Origin: CAINEC01 sp046303115
GTDB taxonomy: Bacteria > Bacteroidota > Bacteroidia > AKYH767-A > OLB10
Assembly (NCBI GenBank): GCA_046303115.1
Contig: JBKCGZ010000157.1
Span: 1 to 15,208, forward strand
Length of the DNA stretch: 15,208 bases
Direction: 5' to 3'
Shown here: positions 7,226 through 14,128 of the stretch, one piece after another
Layout: each line of letters opens with the position of its first letter
Numbering within the stretch: position 1 is the first letter of the stretch
The notes under the pieces: model-generated
The model's input: the letters and a program-made list of their open reading frames with translations, nothing else
Database searches by the model: none
What the model was told of the DNA's origin: nothing
Position numbers and translations under genes: made by a program

Positions 7226-8470
7226 CTACGCCAACTCGTGAATCACTAAGCCACTTCTTAGTTTAGGTTCAAACCAAGTTACTTTAGGTGGCATGATTAA
7301 TCCGTTGTCTGCAATGTCAATCAACTGCTTCATCGTTACAGGATATAAAGCAAAAGCGGCTTTCATTTCACCACTGTCAACTCTACGTTTTAATTCTCCA
7401 AGTCCGCGTAAACCACCAACAAACTCAATGCGTTTGTCTTTGCGTAAATCAACGATATTTAAAATCGGAGCTAAAATACTTTCACTTAAAATAGTAACAT
7501 CTAAAACTCCAATTGGATCAGCATCATTATAAGTTTCAGCTTTAGCTGTCAGCGAATACCATTGACCAGCTAAGTACATTCCGAAGTTGTGTAATTGCGC
7601 AGGGCGATGTTCTTCTGAACCTACAACACTAACATCAAACTTCTCCGAAATTTTATTTAAAAACTCTTCGTTGGATAATCCATTCAAATCTTTTACAACG
7701 CGATTGTAATCCATAATCTGTAATTGATTATCCGGGAAGTGAACCGCTAAAAAGAAATTGTACTCTTCATTTCCTGTGTGATTCGGATTAGCTTCTTTCA
7801 AATCTTTTCCCACAAGAGCAGCCGCAGCAGTGCGGTGATGTCCGTCTGCAACATAGGTATAAGGAATCTGCTCGAAATGATGAACGATAGATTGAATAGT
7901 TGCATCATCATTCACCACCCAAAAGCTATGTCCAATGCCGTCATCTGTTGTAAGATTATAAGCTGGCTCATGCTTGATAATTTCATTAACAATTTCATCA
8001 AGCGCTACTACTTGCGGATAAGCAAAGAATACAGGCTCTGCATTCATATTACCAACACGCACATGCGTCTTGCGATCTTCTTCTTTATCTGGTCTTGTTA
8101 ACTCGTGCTTTTTAATAATATCATTGAAGTAATCTTCCACACCCGCACATCCAACAATGCCGTACTGCGTACGACCATTCATTGTTTGAGCATAGATGTA
8201 TAAGCACTCTTTCTCATCTTGAAAGAATACTCCTTCTGCTTTCATCTGCTCGTAGTTCGCCTTTCCTTTTTTATAAATCTCAGGCGAGTAGTGATCAAAA
8301 TCGTCTGGGAAATCAATCTCTGGTTTTATTACGTGATAGAATGAATAAGAGTCGCCATTAGCCTCAACTCTTGCTTCTTTTTCATCTAATACATCATAGG
8401 GGCGACAAATAACTCTCTTGACAAGTTCTTTTGTTGGTCGTACTCCACGAAATGGTTTTAATATAGCCAT
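7226..8470 (-). CDS. DUF1015 family protein (serC-linked)
   Basis: A 414-residue cytoplasmic protein of the DUF1015 family. Signatures are KPFRGVRP (5-12), the near-invariant RPYDVL (23-28), HELTRPDKEEDR (122-133), VADGHHRTAAA (207-217), and the C-terminal MPPKVTWFEPKLRSGL (393-408). The DGHHR segment resembles the nucleotide-binding motif of ParB/sulfiredoxin-fold proteins, a fold that includes archaeal SerK and staphylococcal SbnI, both free-serine kinases. With serC immediately upstream (69 bp), a role in phosphoserine/serine metabolism is plausible but is inference. It has its own candidate -7 box at 8493-8500, so it may be transcribed both with serC and alone. In other Bacteroidota, as I recall, serA usually lies between serC and this gene. 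Confidence 0.9.
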   Translation of the reverse strand: MAILKPFRGVRPTKELVKRVICRPYDVLDEKEARVEANGDSYSFYHVIKPEIDFPDDFDHYSPEIYKKGKANYEQMKAEGVFFQDEKECLYIYAQTMNGRTQYGIVGCAGVEDYFNDIIKKHELTRPDKEEDRKTHVRVGNMNAEPVFFAYPQVVALDEIVNEIIKHEPAYNLTTDDGIGHSFWVVNDDATIQSIVHHFEQIPYTYVADGHHRTAAAALVGKDLKEANPNHTGNEEYNFFLAVHFPDNQLQIMDYNRVVKDLNGLSNEEFLNKISEKFDVSVVGSEEHRPAQLHNFGMYLAGQWYSLTAKAETYNDADPIGVLDVTILSESILAPILNIVDLRKDKRIEFVGGLRGLGELKRRVDSGEMKAAFALYPVTMKQLIDIADNGLIMPPKVTWFEPKLRSGLVIHELA

Positions 8471-8492
8471 GATTTTTCCAGAATTAGTTTTG

Positions 8493-8500
8493 CAAAATTA
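8493..8500 (-). promoter_or_regulatory. Candidate -7 promoter box for the DUF1015 gene
   Basis: The minus strand reads TAATTTTG (TAnnTTTG), with its last base 22 nt before the start codon. The box overlaps a perfect palindrome TTTTGCAAAA (8488-8497). No -33 TTTG is found at 19-21 nt. Confidence 0.4.
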
Positions 8501-8539
8501 GTGCTTTCAATCGATTTAAAAGCGAGCGTTTAATCTTAA

Positions 8540-9589
8540 TTAAAGATTATTCATCACATCAATTAGCACACGCACACTCTCAATCGGCAAAGCATTATAC
8601 AAACTTGCTCTGAATCCTCCTGATAAGCGATGCCCTTTGATTCCAACAATTCCATTTGCTTCACAAGCAGCTACGAATCTTTCCTCTTGTGAATGATCTT
8701 TTAAATTAAAGCAGGCATTCATCAGACTTCGATCTTCTTTTACAACATTACCAATGAAGTTAGGATTATTATCTAGCGCATCATAGAAAAGAGTTGTTTT
8801 CTCAATATTCATTTTTTCTATGGCTGAAACTCCTCCCATTTTTTTCAGCCATCGCAAAGTAAGCATGCATACATATACTGGAAAAGCAGGAGGGGTGTTG
8901 TACATCGATTCAGATTTGATATGCACGTTGTAGTCTAACATAGAGTTTATTTGTCGACCTGTTTTACCTAATAAATCTTTCTGCACTATAACTAGTGTTG
9001 CTCCTGCAGGACCCATATTTTTTTGAGCTCCGGCGTAAATCAATCCGAATTGAGAAACATCAATTGGTCGACTAAAAATATCACTCGACATATCACATAC
9101 TAAAGGTGCTTCGGTTTTAGGGAACGACTTCATTTGTGTTCCGTAAATCGTATTGTTAGAAGTGATGTGCAGATAATCAATGTCAGATGGAATAATGAAA
9201 TCTTTTGGAATGTATGAGAAGTTTTTATCCGAAGAAGAAGCAACCATTTCTACTTGCCCAATCATCCTCGCTTCGTGAATGGCTTTTTGCGCCCATACAC
9301 CAGACTCCACATAACCAGCTTTGTTTTTCAGCAGATTCAAAGGCACCATCGCAAATTGAGTGCTCGCACCTCCATGAAGGAATAATACTTCGTGTGTGTC
9401 AGGTACATTTAGTAATTCACGAACAAGACCTCTAGCTTCGTCCATTACCGCCTCATAGCCTTTACTGCGGTGGGAGATTTCAAGAATTGAAAGTCCTGAA
9501 TTGTTGAAGTTCAGAATGGCTTTTGCTGATTCTTCAATTACTTCCTGTGGTAATATTCCAGGACCTGCACCGAAATTATGTTGCTTCAT
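8540..9589 (-). CDS. serC: Phosphoserine / phosphohydroxythreonine aminotransferase
   Basis: PLP-dependent class V aminotransferase that converts 3-phosphohydroxypyruvate and glutamate to O-phosphoserine, and the analogous step in PLP synthesis. Its 349 residues are slightly short of, but within, the usual family length. Signatures are HNFGAGPGILP (4-14), ISHRSKG (38-44), LHGGASTQFAMVPLNLL (71-87), the PLP-bearing Lys190 in YAGAQKNMGPAG, and the C-terminal GIKGHRLSGGFRASLYNALP. The start lies 1 bp after the stop of the secreted-protein gene, so expression is likely coupled to it. serA is not next to it; the following gene is DUF1015. No SD is obvious, which is usual in this phylum. Confidence 0.97.
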   Translation of the reverse strand: MKQHNFGAGPGILPQEVIEESAKAILNFNNSGLSILEISHRSKGYEAVMDEARGLVRELLNVPDTHEVLFLHGGASTQFAMVPLNLLKNKAGYVESGVWAQKAIHEARMIGQVEMVASSSDKNFSYIPKDFIIPSDIDYLHITSNNTIYGTQMKSFPKTEAPLVCDMSSDIFSRPIDVSQFGLIYAGAQKNMGPAGATLVIVQKDLLGKTGRQINSMLDYNVHIKSESMYNTPPAFPVYVCMLTLRWLKKMGGVSAIEKMNIEKTTLFYDALDNNPNFIGNVVKEDRSLMNACFNLKDHSQEERFVAACEANGIVGIKGHRLSGGFRASLYNALPIESVRVLIDVMNNL

Positions 9590-9590
9590 T

Positions 9591-10499
9591 TTAATCTGCT
9601 TGCTTGGTAATTCTAAGTTTTTTAATCTCGCCTTCTTTCCCTTTAACGTCTTTATCTAAGCGAATATCGATGTCTTTATACAAGACCCAAAATCCCTTCT
9701 CGAACTTTAATCCGTTGTAGCTCATATCTGGTCCATAGGTACTATAAACGGTTTTCATTTCAGGACGAGGATCGGAGCTGCTGAGGTTATCAAAGACAAT
9801 CATTTTTTTCTCATTGTTATAATTCAGCGACATAGTTGCTTTGTAGCTGTATTCGAAAATAAGTCGTGGTCGAGGACGTGCACCAGTTTTGAAAATTGGA
9901 ACTCCAAACTGAACACGAGCATTACTGATACTTAATGATTCAATGATTTTACGAGTTGATAACTGGTTATGAGGGGCCCATCCTAATAAAACATAGTTGG
10001 TTTTGTTTTTATACTTACTCAATAAGATCTTGTAATAAACGCAACCTGTCCAGTTGTCAGGGCCAAATTTTCCAGCTTCTCTTTCTTGATTATCCTCGTA
10101 GGTTTGTTCAGTTAGTTTATAAAGCTTGATAGAGTTTTCGTTTTTAGTGAGGGTTCGTAGGTATCCGAAATATTTATACTGTGGGTAGGGGAAATACGTC
10201 TGACACATCCAATTGTAAATGACAAAAGCATTGTCGGGTGATTTTAAGATAGAAAGAGCCTTTACTTCGTGGAAGCTTAAATACTCACTCGATTTTAAAT
10301 TTAGAAGACTATCCAGTAAACTAGAAAATGATTGATTGCTTTCTAAACGGATTGTATCGTTACTACCCCTAATAATACTATCTCCTATTATCGCCAATCT
10401 GGCTAAAGCAGGCTTAAGCGAAATGGTGTCTGCTGTCTGACAAATTGCAGACGTCGACATGAGTACAGCGGTAGCAATAAAAAGCAGTTTTTTCTTCAT
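9591..10499 (-). CDS. Secreted protein of unknown function, coupled to serC
   Basis: The reading frame opens at 10529, but the Met at 10499 is the better start: it gives MKKKLLFIATAVLMSTSAIC, a typical signal peptide, and a 302-residue product. The Cys at 20 follows Ile, so it does not fit a lipobox; signal peptidase I export to the periplasm or beyond is more likely. The mature protein has a helical N-terminal half and a strand-rich C-terminal half with aromatic motifs GCVYYKI (152-158), LLGW (171-174), VQFGVPIF (196-203), MIVFDNLSSSDP (233-244) and TYGPDMSYNGLKF (254-266). I recognise this pattern as recurring in Bacteroidota hypothetical proteins but know no function. It is cut off from the upstream ferredoxin by a terminator and runs into serC with a 1-bp gap. 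Confidence 0.8.
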   Translation of the reverse strand: MKKKLLFIATAVLMSTSAICQTADTISLKPALARLAIIGDSIIRGSNDTIRLESNQSFSSLLDSLLNLKSSEYLSFHEVKALSILKSPDNAFVIYNWMCQTYFPYPQYKYFGYLRTLTKNENSIKLYKLTEQTYEDNQEREAGKFGPDNWTGCVYYKILLSKYKNKTNYVLLGWAPHNQLSTRKIIESLSISNARVQFGVPIFKTGARPRPRLIFEYSYKATMSLNYNNEKKMIVFDNLSSSDPRPEMKTVYSTYGPDMSYNGLKFEKGFWVLYKDIDIRLDKDVKGKEGEIKKLRITKQAD

Positions 10500-10574
10500 G
10501 GATGATATGGTAAATCTACTTTGAAACAACTTTCCTTTGCCTTTTATTGTGATTTTTCTTGAACAAGTAATTGT

Positions 10575-10604
10575 AAAAAAAAAACGGCCACTGAAAGCGA
10601 CCGT
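10575..10604 (-). terminator. Rho-independent terminator of the ferredoxin gene
   Basis: On the minus strand an 8-bp stem (10584-10591 with 10597-10604, including two G-T pairs, arms ACGGTCGC and GTGGCCGT) closes a 5-nt TTTCA loop. It is followed by a run of nine T (10583-10575). It sits 22 bp beyond the ferredoxin stop and separates that gene from the secreted protein/serC unit. An A-rich stretch precedes the stem. Confidence 0.88.
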
Positions 10605-10625
10605 CTTTTATTAATTTAAGCATGA

Positions 10626-10973
10626 TTAGGCATGCATCTTTTCTTTCTTTGCAAGTAATTCTGCTTCTGATTCACGGAAGTCAAGATCATCAACGCAGCA
10701 GTCAACCGGACAAACGGAAGCACATTGAGGCTCATCATGAAATCCTACGCACTCCGTACATTTATCAGTTACGATGTAGTAAGTATCCATCATTTTCGGT
10801 TCTTGTGGAGCATTAGCATCGATTTCATTTCCGTCCATCTTTGCGAACATCCCTTTTACCGATGTTCCATCAGAAAATCTCCATTCAGCACCACCTTCGT
10901 AAATTGCGTTATTCGGACATTCAGGTTCACAAGCCCCGCAGTTGATACATTCGTCAGTTATTTTAATTGCCAT
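10626..10973 (-). CDS. 2[4Fe-4S] dicluster ferredoxin
   Basis: Small soluble electron carrier. The open frame extends upstream to 11036, but the Met at 10973 is the evident start (MAIKITDECINCGACEPECP) and gives 115 residues. The first cluster motif is C9-x2-C12-x2-C15-x3-C19-P. The second is C72-x2-C75-x8-C84-x3-C88-P, with extra Cys92/93. The x8 spacing and long C-terminal tail are as in Allochromatium/FdxA-like ferredoxins. An insert of about 50 residues between the motifs contains WRFSDGTSV (31-39). It is transcribed divergently from the acyl-CoA reductase gene across a 93-bp gap and ends at its own terminator. Which redox partner it serves is unknown. The neighbouring reductase is NAD(P)H-dependent in characterised homologues, so direct pairing is not established. 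Confidence 0.93.
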   Translation of the reverse strand: MAIKITDECINCGACEPECPNNAIYEGGAEWRFSDGTSVKGMFAKMDGNEIDANAPQEPKMMDTYYIVTDKCTECVGFHDEPQCASVCPVDCCVDDLDFRESEAELLAKKEKMHA

Positions 10974-10992
10974 AGTGTAATAGTTTAAATCG

Positions 10993-11000
10993 TAATTTTG
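10993..11000 (+). promoter_or_regulatory. Candidate -7 box for the acyl-CoA reductase gene
   Basis: TAATTTTG matches TAnnTTTG; the leader would be about 60 nt. The only TTG upstream (10967-10969) is 23 nt away, at the edge of accepted spacing and inside the ferredoxin coding start. Confidence 0.35.
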
Positions 11001-11015
11001 ACTTTTAATTCGCGA

Positions 11016-11023
11016 CAAAAGTA
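11016..11023 (-). promoter_or_regulatory. Candidate -7 box for the ferredoxin gene
   Basis: The minus strand reads TACTTTTG (TAnnTTTG), with a leader of about 37 nt. No -33 box is at proper spacing. It faces the plus-strand box 15 bp away, so the two transcripts would start almost at the same place and could overlap by a few bases. Confidence 0.38.
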
Positions 11024-11066
11024 CATAATTATCCAACGATTTCTATTTACATTACTCAAAAATAAA

Positions 11067-12092
11067 ATGACCTTTCAACAAAGAATTTCAGCCTTATCAA
11101 AATGGGGGAGTGCGCTCCAGGTTTTGATGGAGACCATTTACGATAACTACGAAAATCCTTTATTTAATGCGGTAGTTCAAGCTCAAAATAAGAATGCCTG
11201 GTTTGCAAAAAGTAATTCTATAAACGCTTTAAAAGAAATCTGTAATTTACTTGAAACAAATAATTTAAATAAATTAGTTGAAGCGAATATTGAGTTGAAA
11301 AATGAGGTTGTAAATCCAAAAACTATCGGAATTGTGATGGCTGGAAATATTCCTGCGGTTGGCTTTCACGATCTGCTTTGCGTCCTACTTTCAGGGCATA
11401 AAGCCAAGGTTCGATTATCTTCTGATGATGCTGTTTTGATTCCTGCGATGACAAATATTCTTCTAGAAATGTATCCGGAATTCCAAAACCAGTTGGAATT
11501 TGTTAATCAATTATCAGAAATGGATGCCGTGATTGCAACAGGAAGTAACAACACGGCTCGCTACTTCGATTACTATTTTGGGAAGTATCCATCGCTGATT
11601 CGTAAAAACAGAAATTCGATTGCGGTACTTAGCGGACAAGAAACGGAGGCTGAGTTAAACCAATTGGGACATGATATATTTGATTATTTCGGTTTGGGAT
11701 GCAGAAACGTATCGAAGCTTTATGTTCCCGAAGGATATTCATTCAATCCCTTTTTTGAAGCAATTGAGTCCTACTCAAACTTAATGGAGCATAATAAGTA
11801 TATGAATAATTACGATTATCATCGCGCCTTATTCCTATTGGACGGAATTCCGTTTCTAACCAATAATTTTTTAATTGTTAGAGAAAATGAGGCCTATGCA
11901 ACTCCAGTTTCAGTGTTGCATTATGAGTTTTATTCATCTTTGGAAGACCTTGAAAAGAAATTAGAAGTGGATAAAGAGCTTATTCAATGTCGCGTTGGTT
12001 TAAATGGATTGCCTTGTGGATCTGCTCAACAACCTGATATTTTAGATTATGCCGATGGCGTAGATACGATGAAGTGGCTTTTATCGTTGTAA
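11067..12092 (+). CDS. LuxC-type acyl-CoA reductase
   Basis: Member of the LuxC/acyl-CoA reductase branch of the aldehyde dehydrogenase superfamily, which reduces fatty acyl-CoA (or acyl-ACP) to aldehyde with NADPH. The open frame begins at 10998, but the Met at 11067 (MTFQQRISAL) gives the family-like start and 341 residues; the extra upstream part would run through the promoter region. The cofactor-binding half contains IGIVMAGNIPAVGFHD (87-102), KAKVRLSSDD (112-121) and ATGSNNTARYF (157-167). Cys212 in FGLGCRNVSKLYVPEG is the best candidate for the thioester-forming nucleophile. LNGLPCGSAQQPD (312-324) follows near the end. It is divergent from the ferredoxin and shares its control region. 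No luxD or luxE is nearby, so this is not bioluminescence; the substrate is unknown. Confidence 0.88.
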   Translation: MTFQQRISALSKWGSALQVLMETIYDNYENPLFNAVVQAQNKNAWFAKSNSINALKEICNLLETNNLNKLVEANIELKNEVVNPKTIGIVMAGNIPAVGFHDLLCVLLSGHKAKVRLSSDDAVLIPAMTNILLEMYPEFQNQLEFVNQLSEMDAVIATGSNNTARYFDYYFGKYPSLIRKNRNSIAVLSGQETEAELNQLGHDIFDYFGLGCRNVSKLYVPEGYSFNPFFEAIESYSNLMEHNKYMNNYDYHRALFLLDGIPFLTNNFLIVRENEAYATPVSVLHYEFYSSLEDLEKKLEVDKELIQCRVGLNGLPCGSAQQPDILDYADGVDTMKWLLSL

Positions 12093-12103
12093 TTGAATTA
12101 ATT

Positions 12104-12111
12104 TAAATTTG
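12104..12111 (+). promoter_or_regulatory. Candidate -7 box for the lipoprotein gene
   Basis: TAAATTTG (TAnnTTTG) lies 31 nt before the ATG at 12143. A TTG at 12087-12089 is only 14 nt upstream, too close for a good -33. The lipoprotein may also be read from the reductase transcript across the 50-bp gap. Confidence 0.3.
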
Positions 12112-12142
12112 TGATATCGATTTCTTACCCTGCGATTATTTA

Positions 12143-13633
12143 ATGAAACAATACGGAAAACTATTATTACTGATTTCTTTGCTTTCGTGGTCTTTGTTTA
12201 CCACTTCTTGTCGTAAGGATGAACTATTGACATCGGGGGATGTGCAATTACGATTCTCAACAGATACAATCATGTATGATACGGTATTTGCAACCATCGG
12301 CTCTGTCACAAAAAACCTTCGTATTTATAATGATTACGACCAGCCAATTAATATTTCAAATATTCGATTAGCAGGAGGTAATTCATCTTATTTCCGAATG
12401 AATGTGAATGGATTACCAGGTAGAAGTTTTGATAATATAGAAGTAAGAGCGGGAGATAGCCTTTGGATTTTTGTGGAGGTAACAGTAGATCCCAATTCGC
12501 AGTTATTACCTTATGTAGTTCAAGATTCTATCGTATTTGAAACCAATGGTCGCACTCAGGATGTTGATTTAGTAGCGTGGGGACAAAATGCTCATTTTAT
12601 TGTAGCGGATCAAACACTAAATATTAAGGATAATGATGGCAAGACAATCGGTCAGATAAACTACGCGGTGATCGATACCATCGATAATCATACAACCAAT
12701 TGGGATAATCAATTGCCGTATGTGGTTTATGGTGGCTTTGCGGTGGTAGATTCATCAACTACTTTAGAGATTAGCGAAGGAACGCAAATTCATTTTAGTA
12801 ATAATGCCGGACTTTGGGTATATAAAGGTGGGAAGTTGCTTGTAAATGGGACGAAGCCAAATCCCGTAGTATTTCAAGGACTTCGTCGTGAACAAAGTTA
12901 CCAGGAACAAGCAGGGCAGTGGGATAGAATCTGGATTAACGATGGAGCCATCAATGAAATCAATTATGCGGTAATAAAAAATGGATTTATCGGATTACAA
13001 ACGGAAACACTTTTTGATCCTGTAATGCCAAACAGAACCTTGAACGTAACGAATACGGTTATTAAAAATATGTCGGGTCTTGGGTTATTAACCCGCAACT
13101 GGACTATCAACGCAACAAATACGGTAATTGTAAATTGTGGTCAGTATAATGCAGCATTAACGATGGGCGGTAATTACGATTTTACTCATTGTACATTTGC
13201 CAATTTTTGGAATGGTGGACAAAGAAGCACTCCGAATTTGTACATCAACAATTACACACAGGATGCGACTTCTATCATTCCTATTGACTTGATAAAAGCT
13301 GATTTTAAGAATTCAATTATTTATGGCGATAACGATAACGAAATCGAACTAGATATGAAAACTGGTGCTCAAGCCAATTATCAATTCAGCAATTGCTTGG
13401 TAAAAGTCGACTACCATACTCCAGTTACCGATCCTGCTCATTTCACCTCCATTTATCAGAATACTACTCCGAATTTTGTCAATGTGAACGATGGGGATTA
13501 TCACCTAAATTCATCATCCATTTGTATTGATAAAGGGAATGCTTCCTTTGCTGCCGGAATTCCGCTGGATTTAGACGGAAATCAGAGGGCTCAAGGGGGA
13601 GCCCCTGATTTAGGAGCCTATGAGAAACAGTAA
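12143..13633 (+). CDS. Beta-helix lipoprotein, probably surface-exposed
   Basis: A 496-residue lipoprotein. The signal peptide ends in a lipobox (FTTSC, Cys23). Mature residues CRKDE contain K-D-E, resembling the lipoprotein export signal (K followed by two acidic residues) described in Bacteroidota, so surface display is likely. About residues 33-150 form an Ig/ASPM-Hydin-like beta-sandwich (TKNLRIYNDYDQPINISNIR). About 195-440 are a right-handed parallel beta-helix with repeated NxTNTVI-type turns (for example TLNVTNTVIKN and TINATNTVIVN). The protein ends in DLDGNQRAQGGAPDLGAYE (476-494), the choice-of-anchor-Q-type C-terminus. No catalytic motif is evident. The gene follows the reductase by 50 bp on the same strand. 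It may be a structural or glycan-binding surface protein; function unknown. Confidence 0.85.
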   Translation: MKQYGKLLLLISLLSWSLFTTSCRKDELLTSGDVQLRFSTDTIMYDTVFATIGSVTKNLRIYNDYDQPINISNIRLAGGNSSYFRMNVNGLPGRSFDNIEVRAGDSLWIFVEVTVDPNSQLLPYVVQDSIVFETNGRTQDVDLVAWGQNAHFIVADQTLNIKDNDGKTIGQINYAVIDTIDNHTTNWDNQLPYVVYGGFAVVDSSTTLEISEGTQIHFSNNAGLWVYKGGKLLVNGTKPNPVVFQGLRREQSYQEQAGQWDRIWINDGAINEINYAVIKNGFIGLQTETLFDPVMPNRTLNVTNTVIKNMSGLGLLTRNWTINATNTVIVNCGQYNAALTMGGNYDFTHCTFANFWNGGQRSTPNLYINNYTQDATSIIPIDLIKADFKNSIIYGDNDNEIELDMKTGAQANYQFSNCLVKVDYHTPVTDPAHFTSIYQNTTPNFVNVNDGDYHLNSSSICIDKGNASFAAGIPLDLDGNQRAQGGAPDLGAYEKQ

Positions 13634-13647
13634 AACATTGCTTAAAT

Positions 13648-13666
13648 AACTGAAAAACAGTTTTTT
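13648..13666 (+). terminator. Weak terminator candidate after the lipoprotein gene
   Basis: A 5-bp stem AACTG/CAGTT with an AAAAA loop is followed by four T, 14 bp beyond the stop. The stem has only two G-C pairs, so termination would be weak. It is the only such structure before the rpmE2 promoter. Confidence 0.35.
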
Positions 13667-13716
13667 GATGTTAAATTGACCATCTAAACAAATTGAAATA
13701 ATTTTTAAATCAACCT

Positions 13717-13747
13717 TTTGTTCAATTCAGTTTTATAATTATCTTTG
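13717..13747 (+). promoter_or_regulatory. rpmE2 promoter (Bacteroidota -33/-7 type)
   Basis: TTTG at 13717-13720, a 19-nt spacer, then TATCTTTG at 13740-13747. Both match the Bacteroidota primary sigma factor consensus (TTTG, 19-21 nt, TAnnTTTG). The predicted start is a few bases downstream, giving a leader of about 20 nt to the ATG at 13772. It is the only promoter in the window with both boxes at correct spacing, in keeping with high ribosomal-protein expression. Confidence 0.78.
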
Positions 13748-13771
13748 CAACCCACTTTGAAGAATAAGATT

Positions 13772-14038
13772 ATGAAAAAAGATATTCATCCATCAAGCTA
13801 CCGTCCTGTTGTATTCAAGGACATTTCATGTGATTACGCTTTCATTAGCAAATCATGCATCGAAACAAAAGATACTATCACAATGGAAGATGGTGTAGAA
13901 TACCCTCTTGTTAAGTTAGAGATTTCTCACATGTCTCACCCTTACTATACAGGTAAAATGAAGTTAATCGATACAGCTGGTCGCGTAGATAAATACCGTA
14001 GCCGTTTCGAGAAAGCTAAGAAAAACGCTGGTAAATAA
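13772..14038 (+). CDS. rpmE2: 50S ribosomal protein L31, type B
   Basis: Large-subunit ribosomal protein bridging the subunits. The frame is open from a TTG at 13745, but that lies inside the promoter; the ATG at 13772 gives MKKDIHPSSYRPVVFKDISC and 88 residues, right for type B. It has the type B pattern (HPSSYRPVVF, SHPYYTGKMKLIDTAGRVDKY at about 55-75) and lacks the zinc-binding CxxC pair of type A; its two cysteines (20 and 29) are not arranged as a zinc site. Type B forms replace the zinc form in many bacteria and are the usual L31 of Bacteroidota. It has its own promoter and terminator, so it is monocistronic. Confidence 0.97.
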   Translation: MKKDIHPSSYRPVVFKDISCDYAFISKSCIETKDTITMEDGVEYPLVKLEISHMSHPYYTGKMKLIDTAGRVDKYRSRFEKAKKNAGK

Positions 14039-14064
14039 TTCGAATTAATTTCGATGAAGATAAA

Positions 14065-14096
14065 GAAAGCCTCCAATTTGGGGGCTTTCGTTTTTT
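14065..14096 (+). terminator. Rho-independent terminator of rpmE2
   Basis: A 10-bp stem GAAAGCCTCC (14065-14074) / GGGGGCTTTC (14080-14089), with one G-T pair, closes an AATTT loop and is followed by G and six T. It lies 26 bp beyond the rpmE2 stop and insulates recA from rpmE2. Confidence 0.92.
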
Positions 14097-14110
14097 ATTA
14101 ACAAATGACC

Positions 14111-14128
14111 CATATTGACACGAATATG
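14111..14128. promoter_or_regulatory. Inverted repeat CATATT-N6-AATATG upstream of recA
   Basis: Perfect 6-bp arms separated by GACACG, about 90 bp before the recA ATG and just after the rpmE2 terminator. Its size and symmetry fit a dimeric repressor site such as a LexA-type operator, but I know no matching consensus for this phylum. No strict TAnnTTTG box was found between it and recA; a TTTG at 14167-14170 lies in the gap. Confidence 0.3.

Larger units (their letters stand above)
10975..11055. promoter_or_regulatory. Divergent ferredoxin / acyl-CoA reductase control region with inverted-repeat arms
   Basis: A perfect 7-bp inverted repeat AAATCGT (10987-10993) / ACGATTT (11036-11042) spans 42 bp. 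Outward from each core the similarity continues imperfectly: read away from the centre, both sides give ACGATTT, then CTATT, then ACA (left side with an extra AAA, right side with an extra T). Each gene is thus preceded by a related element in matching orientation. The two candidate -7 boxes lie between the arms (the first overlaps the left arm by one base). Confidence 0.45.

Noticed and set aside
10974..11036. Upstream extension of the ferredoxin frame (start at 11036)
   Set aside because: The extra 21 residues are not ferredoxin-like and the frame runs through the -7 box; the start at 10973 matches the family.
10998..11066. Upstream extension of the acyl-CoA reductase frame (start at 10998)
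   Set aside because: The ATG at 10998 would overlap the -7 box and the opposing promoter; the Met at 11067 gives the family-like start.
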